Shown here: piece after piece, positions 35,004-44,077 of the stretch
Layout of the letters: the number at the start of each line of letters is the position of its first letter
Numbering within the stretch: the stretch's first letter is position 1
Assembly: GCF_900018785.1 (NCBI RefSeq)
Contig: NZ_FCOY01000002.1
Location: 186,001-250,000 of the forward strand
Origin: Xanthomonas massiliensis
Lineage (GTDB): Bacteria > Pseudomonadota > Gammaproteobacteria > Xanthomonadales > Xanthomonadaceae
Direction: 5' to 3'
Length of the DNA stretch: 64,000 nucleotides
Program-made: the position numbers and the translations under genes
Notes under the pieces: model-generated
What the model saw: the letters and a program-made list of their open reading frames with translations, nothing else
The model's database searches: none
What the model was told of the DNA's origin: nothing

Positions 35004-37799
35004 TCAATGCGCCTCGTCCCAGTTGGCGCCCACGCCGGTGTCCACCACCAGCGGCACCTTCAGTTCCGCCGCGGCCGCCATGCGCCGCACCACCTCGGTC
35101 CGCAGGGTATCGACGAAGCCGGCGTCGGCCTCGAACACCAGTTCGTCGTGCACCTGCAGGATCATCAATGCCGGGCTTTCGCCGGAGGCCTTGCGCTGCC
35201 CGCCCAGCCAGGCGTCCACCGAGACCATCGCGCGCTTGATGATGTCCGCGGCGGTGCCCTGCATCGGCGCGTTGATCGCCGCGCGTTCGGCGCCGGCGCG
35301 CAGGCCCTGGCTACGGGCGTTGATGTCGTTGAGGTACAGGCGGCGGCCGAACAGCGTTTCCACGTAGCCCTGCTCGCGCGCCTGCGCGCGCATGCGTTCC
35401 ATGAACGCGTGCACGGCCGGATAGCGGCTGAAGTACAGCGCCACGTAGTCCTGGGCCTCGGCCCGGCCGATGCCCAGGTTGCGTGCCAGGCCGAACGCGC
35501 TCATGCCGTACATCAGGCCGAAGTTGATCGCCTTGGCGGCACGGCGTTCGTTGGCGGTGACCTCGTCCAGCGGCTTGCCGAACACCTCGGCGGCGGTGGC
35601 GCGGTGGATGTCGGCGCCGGCGGCGAAGGCGCGCAGCAGGCCGGCGTCCTCGGACAGGTGGGCCATGATCCGCAGCTCGATCTGCGAGTAGTCGCAGGCC
35701 AGCAGCACGCGCCCGGGCGGGGCGACGAAGGCGCGGCGGATGCGGCGGCCATCGTCGGTACGCACCGGGATGTTCTGCAGGTTGGGATCGGAAGAGGACA
35801 GCCGCCCGGTCGCCGCGCCAGACTGGTGGTAGCTGGTGTGCAGCCGGCCGGTGTCCGGATTGACCATCTCCGGCAGCTTGTCGGTGTAGGTGCCGCGCAG
35901 CTTGGCCAGGCCGCGGTATTCCAGGATCGTGCGCGGCAGCTCGTGCTGGTCGGCGATCGCCTCCAGCGCCTCCTCGTTGGTGGAAGGCTGCCCCTTGGGC
36001 GTCTTCAGCAGCGCCGGCAGCTTGAGTTCGTCGAACAGCACCGCCTGCAGCTGCTTGGGCGAATCCAGGTTGAAGCTGCGCCCGGCCAGTTCGGTGGCGC
36101 GCTGCTGGGCGGCGAGCATGCGCCGCGACAAGTCCGCGCTCTGCCGGCGCAGCTCGTCGGTGTCGATGTGCACGCCGTTGGCCTCGATGCGCTCGAGCAC
36201 CGGCACCAGCGGCATCTCGATCTCGCGGTAGACCCGGGCCAGTGCCGGCTCGGCGGCCAGCTTCTCCGACAGCACCCGGTGCAGGCGCAAGGTGACGTCC
36301 GCATCCTCGGCGGCGTAGCCGGTGGCGTCGTCGATCGCCACGTGCGCGAACGGGATCGCCTTGGCGCCCTTGCCGGCCACATCCTCGTACTTGACGGTCT
36401 CGTAGCCCAGGTAGCGCCGCGCCAGCGAATCCATGTCGTGGCGGGTAGCGGTGGAATTGAGCACGAAGCTCTCCAGCATCGTGTCGTCGCGGTAGCCGCG
36501 CACCCCGATGCCGTGGCGGCGCAGCACATGCAGGTCGTACTTGCCGTGCTGGCCGACCTTGGCCAGGTCCGGGTCCTCCAGCAGCGGACGCAGCGCGGCC
36601 AGCACCTGGGCCATGTCCAGCTGCGCCGGGGCGCCGGGATAGTCGTGGGCCAGCGGCAGGTAGGCGGCCTCCCCGGGTTCGACCGCGAAGCTCAGGCCGA
36701 CCAGGTGCGCGCGCATCGCATCGAGCGAGTCGGTCTCGGTATCGAAGGCGAAGGCGCCGGCCTGGCGCAGTCGCTGCACCCAGGCCTGCAGCTGCCCGGG
36801 AGCGAGGATGGTCTCGTAGTGGCCGGGGGCGGCCAGCGCCGCATCGACCGGCAACGGCGCGGGTTCCCCTGCCTTGGCATAGCCGGCCGCGGTGCCGCGC
36901 AGGCTGGGCGGGATCTCGCTGGCAAGGCCCGGCGCCACCGGTGCCGCGGCCGCGCTGCCCTCCAGCTCCTTGAGCGCCTGCACGAAGCCATAGCGCTCGT
37001 ACAGGCCACGCAACGTCGCCACGTCGCGCTCGCGCAGGGTCAGCGCCTGCGGCCCCTGTTCCAGCACCACATCGGTACGGATGGTCACCAGCTCGCGGTT
37101 GAGCGGCAGGCGCGGCAGCGCCGCACGCAGGTTCTCGCCGATCTTGCCCTTGATCGACTCGGCGTTGGCGATCACTGCGTCCAGCGAGCCGTATTCGGCC
37201 AGCCACTTGGCGGCGGTCTTGGGGCCGCACTTGTCCACGCCGGGCACGTTGTCCACGGCATCGCCCATCAGCGCCAGGTAGTCCACGATCTGGTCGGCGC
37301 GCACGCCGAACTTGGCCATCACCGCCTCGTCCGAATCGGTATGGCTGCCGCTCATGGTGTTGACCAGGCGCACGCCGGGGCGCACCAGCTGGGCGAAGTC
37401 CTTGTCGCTGGTGGAAATGGTCACCTCCATGCCCGCGGCGACGCCGGCCAGGGCCAGGGTGCCGATCACGTCGTCGGCCTCCACGCCGGGCACGCGCAGC
37501 AGCGGCATGCCCAGCGCCTGGACGATGGCGCACATCGGCTCGACCTGGGCGCGCAGCTCCTCGGGCATCGGCGGCCGGTTGGCCTTGTAGGCCGGGTACA
37601 GGTCGTCGCGGAAGGTGCGGCCGGGCGCATCGAGCACGAACGCCACCTGCTCCGGCCGCTCCTTCAGCGTCGTGCGCAGCATGTTGACCACGCCGAACAG
37701 CGCGCCGGTGGGCTCGCCCGCCGCGTTGCTCAGCGGCGGCAGGGCATGGAAGGCGCGGTACAGGTAGCTGGACCCGTCGATGAGCACTAGTCGGTTCAT
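35004..37799 (-). CDS. polA: DNA polymerase I
   Basis: A 931-residue polymerase with all three domains. The 5'-3' exonuclease (1-290) has LIDGSSYLYRAFHALP and VEADDVIGTLA. The 3'-5' proofreading domain (about 335-520) keeps the catalytic DTETDSLD motif. The polymerase domain has DYSQIELRIMAHLSED (motif A), RRAAKAINFGLMYGMSAFGL (motif B) and QVHDELVFE (motif C). It fills Okazaki gaps and repair patches. The small RNA gene lies downstream, the DUF2782 lipoprotein gene is divergent upstream. Confidence 0.98.
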   Translation of the reverse strand: MNRLVLIDGSSYLYRAFHALPPLSNAAGEPTGALFGVVNMLRTTLKERPEQVAFVLDAPGRTFRDDLYPAYKANRPPMPEELRAQVEPMCAIVQALGMPLLRVPGVEADDVIGTLALAGVAAGMEVTISTSDKDFAQLVRPGVRLVNTMSGSHTDSDEAVMAKFGVRADQIVDYLALMGDAVDNVPGVDKCGPKTAAKWLAEYGSLDAVIANAESIKGKIGENLRAALPRLPLNRELVTIRTDVVLEQGPQALTLRERDVATLRGLYERYGFVQALKELEGSAAAAPVAPGLASEIPPSLRGTAAGYAKAGEPAPLPVDAALAAPGHYETILAPGQLQAWVQRLRQAGAFAFDTETDSLDAMRAHLVGLSFAVEPGEAAYLPLAHDYPGAPAQLDMAQVLAALRPLLEDPDLAKVGQHGKYDLHVLRRHGIGVRGYRDDTMLESFVLNSTATRHDMDSLARRYLGYETVKYEDVAGKGAKAIPFAHVAIDDATGYAAEDADVTLRLHRVLSEKLAAEPALARVYREIEMPLVPVLERIEANGVHIDTDELRRQSADLSRRMLAAQQRATELAGRSFNLDSPKQLQAVLFDELKLPALLKTPKGQPSTNEEALEAIADQHELPRTILEYRGLAKLRGTYTDKLPEMVNPDTGRLHTSYHQSGAATGRLSSSDPNLQNIPVRTDDGRRIRRAFVAPPGRVLLACDYSQIELRIMAHLSEDAGLLRAFAAGADIHRATAAEVFGKPLDEVTANERRAAKAINFGLMYGMSAFGLARNLGIGRAEAQDYVALYFSRYPAVHAFMERMRAQAREQGYVETLFGRRLYLNDINARSQGLRAGAERAAINAPMQGTAADIIKRAMVSVDAWLGGQRKASGESPALMILQVHDELVFEADAGFVDTLRTEVVRRMAAAAELKVPLVVDTGVGANWDEAH

Positions 37800-37880
37800 G
37801 CACGGATTCTACCCGTGGCCTCCCGGAGACGAGCCCGACCGCGCATAATCCGGACTCATCCGAAACCGAGGGAACGCCCG

Positions 37881-38165
37881 ATGAAAGCCCTGATCCTGGC
37901 TCCGTTGCTGTTGCTGGCCGGGTGCGCCAGCGTCGGCGACGCAGGCGCACCGCCGGTGGACGTGTCCGGCGCGGACGTGGCCACCAAGACCATGGACAAC
38001 GGCGATGTGGTGCAGGAATACCGCGTGGGCGGCCAGCTGCGCATGGTCAAGGTCACGCCGTCGCGCGGTGCGCCGTACTACATCTATGACCGCAACGGCG
38101 ACGGCCACATGGACAGCAACCGCGACGGCGTCTCGCCGGTGTACTGGAAGCTCTACAGCTGGTGA
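37881..38165 (+). CDS. DUF2782-type lipoprotein
   Basis: A 94-residue lipoprotein with lipobox LAGC (Cys15) and a small domain reading QEYRVGGQLRMVKVTPSRGA followed by PYYIYDRNGDGHMDSNRDG. This matches DUF2782 proteins, which often sit beside polA in gammaproteobacteria. Role unknown. Divergent from polA across 81 bp; ends 50 bp before a bidirectional terminator. Confidence 0.9.
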   Translation: MKALILAPLLLLAGCASVGDAGAPPVDVSGADVATKTMDNGDVVQEYRVGGQLRMVKVTPSRGAPYYIYDRNGDGHMDSNRDGVSPVYWKLYSW

Positions 38166-38229
38166 GTCCCCGGCCACCCGCGCCCGGCTGCCGGGCGTGG
38201 GCGGGGAGGAACCGAAGAGACCGGAAAAG

Positions 38230-38257
38230 AAGAGGGCCGCACGCATGCGGCCCTCTT
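38230..38257. terminator. Bidirectional terminator between DUF2782 and usp genes
   Basis: A perfect 12-bp stem AAGAGGGCCGCA / TGCGGCCCTCTT with a 4-base loop, flanked by A-rich sequence on the left and a T/C-rich run on the right, lies between convergent genes. Confidence 0.9.
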
Positions 38258-38299
38258 CCCTTCTTCACCCCGGCCCCCCGGCCGGAGCCCCACACACGC

Positions 38300-38746
38300 T
38301 CAGCGGATCACCAGCACCGGCACGGTGCTGCGGGTCAGCACCTCGGACGTCTGGCTGCCCAGCAGCACGCGGCTCATGCCGCGGCGCCCGTGCGACGCCA
38401 TCACGATCAGGTCGTTGCCGCGCTCGGTGACCGTCTCGATGATGCCGTCGGCCGCGTAGCGGTCCAGCACATGCACGGTGTCGGCCTCCACGCCGGCCGC
38501 CTTGGCCTGGTCCAGCGCCGGCTTGAGCACGGCCTGGGCGGCCTCCTCGCGTTCCTTCTTGTATTCGGGCGTGGCCTGGTAGCCCACGCTCCAGCCCATC
38601 GCGTCGTACATGCCCATGGCCCACGGCTCGGACACCGTCAGGATGTCGACCTTGGAGCCGAGGGCCTTGGCCAGGGCCAGGCCCTGCTGCAGGCCCTTGT
38701 TGGCCAGTTCGGAACCGTCTACCGCAATCAGGATGCGCTTGTACAT
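38300..38746 (-). CDS. Universal stress protein (UspA family)
   Basis: A 148-residue single-domain Usp. RILIAVDGSELANKGL is the start strand and ASHGRRGMSRVLLGSQTSEV carries the glycine-rich ATP-binding pattern; the protein ends STVPVLVIR as usual. A perfect FNR-type site lies 70 bp upstream of the start, so expression is probably raised when oxygen is low. Monocistronic. Confidence 0.95.
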   Translation of the reverse strand: MYKRILIAVDGSELANKGLQQGLALAKALGSKVDILTVSEPWAMGMYDAMGWSVGYQATPEYKKEREEAAQAVLKPALDQAKAAGVEADTVHVLDRYAADGIIETVTERGNDLIVMASHGRRGMSRVLLGSQTSEVLTRSTVPVLVIR

Positions 38747-38815
38747 GGAGTGTTCCTCGCAAGGGACCGGCAACGGCCGTTGACGGCATGACACCATCGC
38801 CCGGGCCTGCCGGCA

Positions 38816-38829
38816 TTGATCGGGATCAA
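38816..38829. promoter_or_regulatory. FNR/Anr-type binding site upstream of the usp gene
   Basis: TTGATCGGGATCAA matches the FNR consensus TTGAT-N4-ATCAA perfectly. Its centre lies about 76 bp upstream of the usp start codon, a position suited to activation. Confidence 0.75.
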
Positions 38830-39246
38830 GCCGCGGCATCCTAACCCGCGGCACAGACACGGGCATGTCGAGAGCATGCCGCCTGCCTCCTGGCCCGGCC
38901 ATCGGCGATGCCGCGCCGAACCGTCCTGCACCCGATCGTCGACCGCGACCCGTGTTCGGCATGGCCCGCAGCCGCCATCGGACATGCCACCCGTCCCAGC
39001 GAATGCCCGTGATCGCAGCGCGGCTGCCGATCGCTCGCCGAAGGCTGCGGACCGTACGGCAGCGAGCGGCTTTGCGGCACCTCGGTGCAACGGCGCGGGC
39101 CAGACACACGGCGGGGCAATGTTCGGTGGCAGCTTCGGGCAGCCGGCAGGCCGTCCGCCTCCTCCAAGTGTCCGTCCGCCACCGCGCGGACAGCCGGCCG
39201 GACAGCCCGACTCATCAAAATATCCTTTTATTTCAATTGGATATAG

Positions 39247-39263
39247 TTGGCACGCTATGTGCT
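39247..39263 (+). promoter_or_regulatory. Sigma-54-like promoter motif
   Basis: TTGGCACGCTATGTGCT keeps the invariant GG and GC elements 10 bp apart and differs from the consensus TGGCAC-N5-TTGC by one base. It points to the repeat-containing protein gene that starts 147 bp downstream. Confidence 0.4.
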
Positions 39264-39409
39264 TAATCCACTGTGCCAGACATCGAAGCCGATTTGATCC
39301 TGACTGATCCATGAATGAAATCGGCGAAGCACAGATTTCGATTGACCTAGATGATTTGGTGTTTTAGTTTACTACCACACCACTTGCCAATGGCACCAAA
39401 GGACCTGCC

Positions 39410-39838
39410 ATGAACATCAAGCCGCTGATCGCCGCCATCGCCCTGGCCGCCGCGGGCGTGGCCCAGGCGCAATCCATCCCCACCCTGGACACGGTCCAGG
39501 TCCGCCCCTCGACCGAACAAATCGCCCAGCGCGCGTACGAGCTGGCCAGCCCGATCCCGACCCTGGCCACGGTGGAAGTCCGTCCCTCGGCCGAACAGCA
39601 AGCCGAACGTGCACCGGCCAGCGAGCCGCGCATCGTCACCCTGGCCACAGTCCAGGTGCGCCCGTCGGAAGAACAGGTGGCCGAGCGCGAGTCGGTGCGC
39701 GACAGCGGCCGCACGGTGCTGGCCGAAACCGCCGGCGTGCTGGCGACGGCGGTGCGCGAGACGTTGCCCGCGCTGCGTCCGGCGGTGGACCTGAAAGCCC
39801 TCTCCTCGGCCCTGGTCGAACTGGCCGAAGTCCGTTGA
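39410..39838 (+). CDS. Secreted protein with three internal repeats
   Basis: A 142-residue protein with a signal peptide ending near GVAQA (about 20). Three repeats of about 27-30 residues follow: PTLDTVQVRPSTEQIAQRA, PTLATVEVRPSAEQQAERA and VTLATVQVRPSEEQVAERE. The remaining 45 residues are predicted helical (TVLAETAGVLATAVRETL). The TVxVRPS core looks like short beta-strands followed by a Glu/Gln-rich helix. No family recognised. Its leader region is unusually AT-rich and has a sigma-54-like motif. Confidence 0.8.
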   Translation: MNIKPLIAAIALAAAGVAQAQSIPTLDTVQVRPSTEQIAQRAYELASPIPTLATVEVRPSAEQQAERAPASEPRIVTLATVQVRPSEEQVAERESVRDSGRTVLAETAGVLATAVRETLPALRPAVDLKALSSALVELAEVR

Positions 39839-39875
39839 GGCCGGCCCGACCGGTGGGGCAGCGTAAAATCGGGCC

Positions 39876-40355
39876 ATGGCTCCCTCCCCCCGTCTCGATG
39901 TCCTGCTGTTCCAGCCGGAAATCCCGCCCAACACCGGCAACGTGATCCGGCTGTGCGCCAACACGGGCGCACGGCTGCACCTGATCGAGCCGCTCGGTTT
40001 CGACATGGACGACCGCCAGCTCCGCCGCGCCGGGCTGGACTACCACGAATACGCACAGGTGCAGGTCCATCCCGACCTGGCGACGGCACTGGCGCGGATC
40101 GCGCCGCGGCGCCTGTTCGCCCTGAGCACGCGCGGCTCCCTGCGCTACGACAGCCCCGCTTTCGCCGATGGCGACGCCTTCCTGTTCGGCCCGGAGACGC
40201 GCGGCCTGCCGGAGGACGTGCTGGAAACCGTGCCGGCCGGCCAGCGCCTGCGCCTGCCGATGCGCCCGGACAACCGCAGCCTCAACCTGTCCAACAGCGT
40301 GGCCGTGGTGATCTACGAGGCCTGGCGCCAGCTCGGTTTCCAGGGCGGGCAGTAG
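39876..40355 (+). CDS. trmL: tRNA (cytidine/uridine-2'-O-)-methyltransferase
   Basis: A 159-residue SPOUT methyltransferase that modifies the wobble base 34 of leucine tRNAs. [29 protein letters not shown] is the start, [14 protein letters not shown] and [30 protein letters not shown] form the knotted SAM site. Length and motifs are standard. It lies 37 bp after the repeat-protein gene. Confidence 0.96.
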   Translation: MAPSPRLDVLLFQPEIPPNTGNVIRLCANTGARLHLIEPLGFDMDDRQLRRAGLDYHEYAQVQVHPDLATALARIAPRRLFALSTRGSLRYDSPAFADGDAFLFGPETRGLPEDVLETVPAGQRLRLPMRPDNRSLNLSNSVAVVIYEAWRQLGFQGGQ

Positions 40356-40839
40356 CGCCGACGGAAGCATGTGGATCGCTCGGGGTCCTCGCCGTGCGGT
40401 CGCGTTTGTCTTGTTCCTCCTCGTGCATCCAGCACGCGCGGCTTTGCACTCCTTACCGTGCGCCGCCGCCACGCGAGGTGCGTCCCTGTCCCTATTCGCG
40501 TGCCGCCACTGGAGCCATGGCGTGCCCAGGCGGCAGGGCCGGCTGCGGCCGGCGGCCGGCGGCCGGTCAGACACGCTTCCGGACGCATGCACCGCCGGCC
40601 CTTCGCCCTTGGCCGAAGGGCATCACGGCGAAACCGGCCCGTGACCTGCACGGTCAACCGGTTGTCCACCCGTCCCATGCCCGGGACATGAACGGACCCG
40701 GACGTGCCACCTGAACCCATCCCCTAATTCATATACCGGTCAGTTCTGTATTCAGGGGAAATTGAGGCGCCTAACGGATACTTCACAACCGCGGACGCAC
40801 CCCGCGTCCCGGACGAAACATCCACAAGGTAATGCTGTC
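40356..40839. other. Gene-free spacer upstream of the Ax21-like gene
   Basis: No gene is supported. The right part becomes AT-richer and contains an interrupted dyad, CCCCTAATT at 40721 and ATTCAGGGG at 40750, which probably belongs to the promoter of the Ax21-like gene. Confidence 0.5.
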
Positions 40840-41418
40840 ATGAAGACTTCCCTGCTTGCCCTCGGCCTGATGGCCGCCCTGCCCTTCGCCGCCTCGGCCG
40901 CGGACGGGCTGTCCTACAACTACGCGGAGGCCGGCTACATCAAGACCGAGGCCGATGGCGGCGACGCCGACGGCTGGGCGCTGAAGGGCTCCTACGCGGT
41001 GGCGCCGAACTTCCATGTCTTCGGCGACTTCAACCGCCAGAAGCCGGACGGCACCAGCGACTTCCACGTCAACCAGTGGCGTGCGGGCGTGGGCTACAAC
41101 CAGGCCATCGCCAACAGCACCGATTTCATCGCCCGCGTGGCCTACCAGCGTTTCGACCCGTCCAAGGGCAACCTGGACTTCAACGGCTACAGCGGCGAGG
41201 CGGGCATCCGCAACGCCTTCGGCGACCACTTCGAGGTCTATGCCCTGGCCGGCTACGAGGACTACACCAAGAAGCACGGCATCAACCCGGACGGCGAGTG
41301 GTACGGCCGCATCGGCGCGCAGGCCAAGCTCAACCAGAACTGGGGCCTGAGCGGCGAGATGAAGATGGTCCGCGGTGGCGACAAGGAGTGGTTCGTCGGC
41401 CCGCGCTTCAGCTGGTAA
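40840..41418 (+). CDS. Ax21-family outer-membrane protein
   Basis: A 192-residue beta-barrel protein with a signal peptide ending near FAASA (about 20). The start of the mature protein, ADGLSYNYAEAGYIKTEAD, and the alternating strands (NFHVFGDFNR, QWRAGVGYNQAI, FIARVAYQRF, EVYALAGYEDY, WYGRIGAQAKL) end in WFVGPRFSW, a typical barrel C-terminus. Ax21 proteins are abundant in Xanthomonas and Stenotrophomonas; earlier claims that Ax21 is a plant immune elicitor were withdrawn, and its role is unclear. A strong terminator follows. Confidence 0.93.
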   Translation: MKTSLLALGLMAALPFAASAADGLSYNYAEAGYIKTEADGGDADGWALKGSYAVAPNFHVFGDFNRQKPDGTSDFHVNQWRAGVGYNQAIANSTDFIARVAYQRFDPSKGNLDFNGYSGEAGIRNAFGDHFEVYALAGYEDYTKKHGINPDGEWYGRIGAQAKLNQNWGLSGEMKMVRGGDKEWFVGPRFSW

Positions 41419-41466
41419 ACCGCATCCGCAAGGATTCGCCGGCGTTCTCTCCCGCCGGCGACGCGA

Positions 41467-41495
41467 AAGCCCGGCCATCTGGCCGGGCTTTTTTT
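41467..41495 (+). terminator. Rho-independent terminator of the Ax21-like gene
   Basis: Perfect 10-bp stem AAGCCCGGCC / GGCCGGGCTT with a 4-base loop followed by at least five further T residues. Confidence 0.95.
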
Positions 41496-41557
41496 GTCTT
41501 GCCTTGTCCCATTGGGGCCCCGTGCCCGGTCCCGCGCACGCGGCATCGCCGGCCAGG

Positions 41558-42586
41558 TCAGCGGAACAGCGCCTGCGGGTATTCCGGCTTGCGCTCGCGC
41601 GCCAGCAGTTGGCGCAGGCCGTCCTCGGGGGTGATCTCCCCGTGCAGGACCGCATGCACGGCATGGGAGATCGGCAGGTCGATCCCCAGGGCATCGGCCT
41701 GGCGCATGACCTCGTCGGCGGTCTGCACCGACTCGACCACCTGGCCGATCTCGCGCACGGCCTCCGGCAGCGACTGCCCGCGCCCCAGGGCCAGGCCCAG
41801 GCGGCGGTTGCGCGACAGGTCGCCGGTACAGGTCAGCACCAGGTCGCCCAGGCCGGCCAGGCCCATCAGCGTCTCCGGGCGCGCGCCGATCGCCGCGGCC
41901 AGGCGCAGCATCTCGTTCAGGCCGCGGGTGATCAGGCCGGCCCGGGCATTGAGCCCCAGCGCCATGCCGTCGGCCACGCCGGTAGCCACCGCCAGCACGT
42001 TCTTCATCGCCCCGCCCAGCTCGGCGCCGATCATGTCGTCGCCGGTGTAGGCGCGGAACGTGGCGCCATGCAGCGCATCGGCGACCTGCTGGGTGAAGGC
42101 CGGCACCTCGCCGTGCACGGTCACCGCGGTGGGCAGGCCCAGGGTCACCTCGCGGGCGAAGGACGGGCCGGTGACCACCGCCAGCGGCACCGCGCCGCCC
42201 AGGACGTCGCGCGCGACCTCGTGCAGGAAGCGTCCCGAGCCGGGCTCGAAGCCCTTGGTCGCCCAGGCCACGCCCGCCCGTGCCGGACGCAGCGGCGCCA
42301 GCGCCCGCACCGTCTCGGTGAAGGCGTGGGAAGGCACCGCCACCAGGATCCAGTCGGCCCCGTCGAGGGCCGCGGCCAGCACGTCGGTGGCATGCAGCGA
42401 CGGCGGCAGCGGCAGGCCCGGCAGGTAGCGCGGATTCTCGTGGTCGTGGTCGATGGCCCGCACCACGTCGGCGTCGCGCCCCCACAGCACGGTCGGGTGA
42501 CCGTTGCGGGCCAGCAGGGTCGCCAGGGCGGTGCCCCAGGACCCTGCGCCCAGGACCGCGATCTTCTTCGGTCCGTTGCCGCTCAT
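41558..42586 (-). CDS. gpsA: Glycerol-3-phosphate dehydrogenase [NAD(P)+]
   Basis: A 342-residue enzyme making glycerol-3-phosphate for phospholipids. Rossmann motif [12 protein letters not shown], substrate motifs [19 protein letters not shown], the catalytic lysine region [18 protein letters not shown], and [23 protein letters not shown] are present. The gene starts 14 bp after secB ends, as in many proteobacteria where secB-gpsA form an operon. Confidence 0.97.
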   Translation of the reverse strand: MSGNGPKKIAVLGAGSWGTALATLLARNGHPTVLWGRDADVVRAIDHDHENPRYLPGLPLPPSLHATDVLAAALDGADWILVAVPSHAFTETVRALAPLRPARAGVAWATKGFEPGSGRFLHEVARDVLGGAVPLAVVTGPSFAREVTLGLPTAVTVHGEVPAFTQQVADALHGATFRAYTGDDMIGAELGGAMKNVLAVATGVADGMALGLNARAGLITRGLNEMLRLAAAIGARPETLMGLAGLGDLVLTCTGDLSRNRRLGLALGRGQSLPEAVREIGQVVESVQTADEVMRQADALGIDLPISHAVHAVLHGEITPEDGLRQLLARERKPEYPQALFR

Positions 42587-42600
42587 CGCACCGGCCCGGC

Positions 42601-43122
42601 TCAGGCGTTGCCGGCCGGCTCGGAATCGGCCAGCGACTGCTCGCCCTGCTGGGCGGCGCGCTGGCGCAGGGTCTCGGCGTACAGCGCTTCGAAGTTGATC
42701 GGCTGCAGGTAGAACGGCGGGAAACCGCCGGCCTGGATCAGCTCGCTGACCAGGGTGCGCACGTACGGGAACAGGATCGACGGGCACTGGGTGCCGAGCA
42801 GCACGTCGATGGCCTGCGGCTCCAGGCCGACCAGGCCGAACACGCCCGCCTGCTGCACTTCGGCCACGTAGGCGATCTTCTCGCCGACCTTGCAGGTCAG
42901 GGTCACGGCCAGCACGACCTCGAAGGCGTTCTCGTTCAGGCGCTGCACCTTCTGGTTCAGGTTCAGCTGCAGCTCCGGCTGCACGGCCTCGTTGAACACG
43001 GCCGGCGCGTTGGGCGATTCGAAGGAGACGTCCTTGACGTAGATCTTCTCGATGGTGAAGGCAGGGGCCGGGGCGGCGTTCTCGGCCGGCGCGGCGGCGC
43101 CGTTGGTGGTTTCTTCGGACAT
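42601..43122 (-). CDS. secB: Protein-export chaperone SecB
   Basis: A 173-residue chaperone that keeps precursors unfolded and hands them to SecA. After an Ala-rich leader comes [53 protein letters not shown] and [32 protein letters not shown], all SecB signatures. It sits between the rhodanese gene and gpsA in one orientation. Confidence 0.97.
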   Translation of the reverse strand: MSEETTNGAAAPAENAAPAPAFTIEKIYVKDVSFESPNAPAVFNEAVQPELQLNLNQKVQRLNENAFEVVLAVTLTCKVGEKIAYVAEVQQAGVFGLVGLEPQAIDVLLGTQCPSILFPYVRTLVSELIQAGGFPPFYLQPINFEALYAETLRQRAAQQGEQSLADSEPAGNA

Positions 43123-43200
43123 CTCGTTACTCCGGTGAAAGGGGTGGAACGGTGAAAGGCGGGATTATCACACGGCCTGCACGCGGCGGCCGGCGCGGCC

Positions 43201-43635
43201 TCAGCGGCCCTTGACCAGCGGCAGGTCGGCCTGCTGCCAGGCGGCGATGCCGCCGTCCAGGGCATAGACCTGGGTGAACCCGGCCTTCTTCAGGCGCCGT
43301 GCGGCACCGGCGGAGGCCACGCCGCTGCGGCATACCAGCACCACCGGCTGGGCCTGCTTGCCGGCCAGCTGCTTGGCGGCCGGGTCGAACTGGCCGGCCG
43401 CGACGTTGCGGCTGCCGGCGATGTGGCCCTTCTGGAAGTCGGCCGCGGCCGACAGGTCGATCACCACCGCATCCTCGCGGTTGATCAGGCGCACCAGTTC
43501 GGCCGGCTTGAGCGTCTTGTAGCCGCGGAACAGGCGGGCGATCTCGGTGGCGACGATGGCCACGGTCAGGCCGGCCAGGGCCAGCGAGAGCATCGGATTG
43601 CGGACGGCGAAGGCCTGCAGTTCTTGGAAGGTCAC
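43201..43635 (-). CDS. Membrane-anchored rhodanese-like protein (YibN type)
   Basis: A 144-residue protein with one N-terminal span (about 16-34) and a single rhodanese domain; the active-site loop CRSGVAS keeps the catalytic cysteine and ALDGGIAAW closes the domain. The start is a GTG at 43635 (MTFQELQAF). YibN-like genes next to secB are common; the sulfurtransferase substrate is unknown. Confidence 0.92.
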   Translation of the reverse strand: MTFQELQAFAVRNPMLSLALAGLTVAIVATEIARLFRGYKTLKPAELVRLINREDAVVIDLSAAADFQKGHIAGSRNVAAGQFDPAAKQLAGKQAQPVVLVCRSGVASAGAARRLKKAGFTQVYALDGGIAAWQQADLPLVKGR

Positions 43636-44077
43636 GGACGGTCGGCAGCGGAACGGGAAGCAGGCGATTGTCGCACAGGCCGGCGACCGGGACGTGCGCC
43701 GGCCCACCGGGCCGCCCGGCGGGCGCGGGCGCCGGCACCGGCCGCGGTCCGGGAGCCGGGGCCGCGGTTCGCCTCGCCGCTGCGCCGGACGCCAGCGACA
43801 TGCTTGGCAAGCACCCGGGGCACCCCGGGCATCACTTCCGGCGACAGCGCCCTGCGCCCGTTCACTTTTCTGAACCATTTGCCGTGACGGCGCCATTCGC
43901 ACCTCGGGGCATCCTGCCAAGGGCGACGCGGGACGCCTGGCAGGGATGCCCCGAAGAACGAGACGGGCGGCATCCGCCCTCCAACGGGAACGACCCTTCG
44001 CTCACCCTCACGGACATCCGCACGGATGCGTGGCCGGTACCGGCGCTGCCGGCGGGCGGGGCCCGCCGGTCTGGCGG
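43636..44077. other. Gene-free spacer with several inverted repeats
   Basis: No gene is supported. It contains CCCGGGG-CA-CCCCGGG at 43816-43831, a GTTCA-N6-TGAAC dyad near 43860-43875 like the motif upstream of PepSY-phoPQ, a long imperfect inverted repeat at 43904-43954, and a hairpin CCGGCGGG / CCCGCCGG at 44049-44069 that may terminate the gene to its right. Confidence 0.5.
43904..43954. repeat. Long imperfect inverted repeat
   Basis: TCGGGGCATCCTGCCA at 43904-43919 pairs with TGGCAGGGATGCCCCGA at 43938-43954 with one extra base, enclosing an 18-base loop. It has no T run, so it is not a standard terminator; a structured RNA or a palindromic repeat element is possible. Confidence 0.6.

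Larger units (their letters stand above)
38747..39409. other. 663-bp gene-free spacer, part AT-rich
   Basis: The left end holds the FNR box and usp promoter. From 38830 to 39210 the sequence is GC-rich and I see no gene. From about 39215 to 39400 it is clearly AT-richer than anything around it, with a sigma-54-like motif at 39247 and an 18-codon open frame (MNEIGEAQISIDLDDLVF) at 39311-39367 with no clear ribosome-binding site. Confidence 0.5.

Noticed and set aside
38830-39210. A hidden gene in the GC-rich part of the usp/repeat-protein spacer
   Set aside because: Several frames are open but none has a start signal, coding bias or recognisable sequence.
39311-39367. An 18-codon frame (MNEIGEAQISIDLDDLVF) as a gene
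   Set aside because: It could be a leader peptide, but there is no clear ribosome-binding site and it is too short to support from sequence alone.
40369-40644. A 91-codon frame upstream of the Ax21-like gene with a weakly hydrophobic start
   Set aside because: No ribosome-binding site, mixed third-position bias and no recognisable sequence; an overlapping frame in another phase is equally open.
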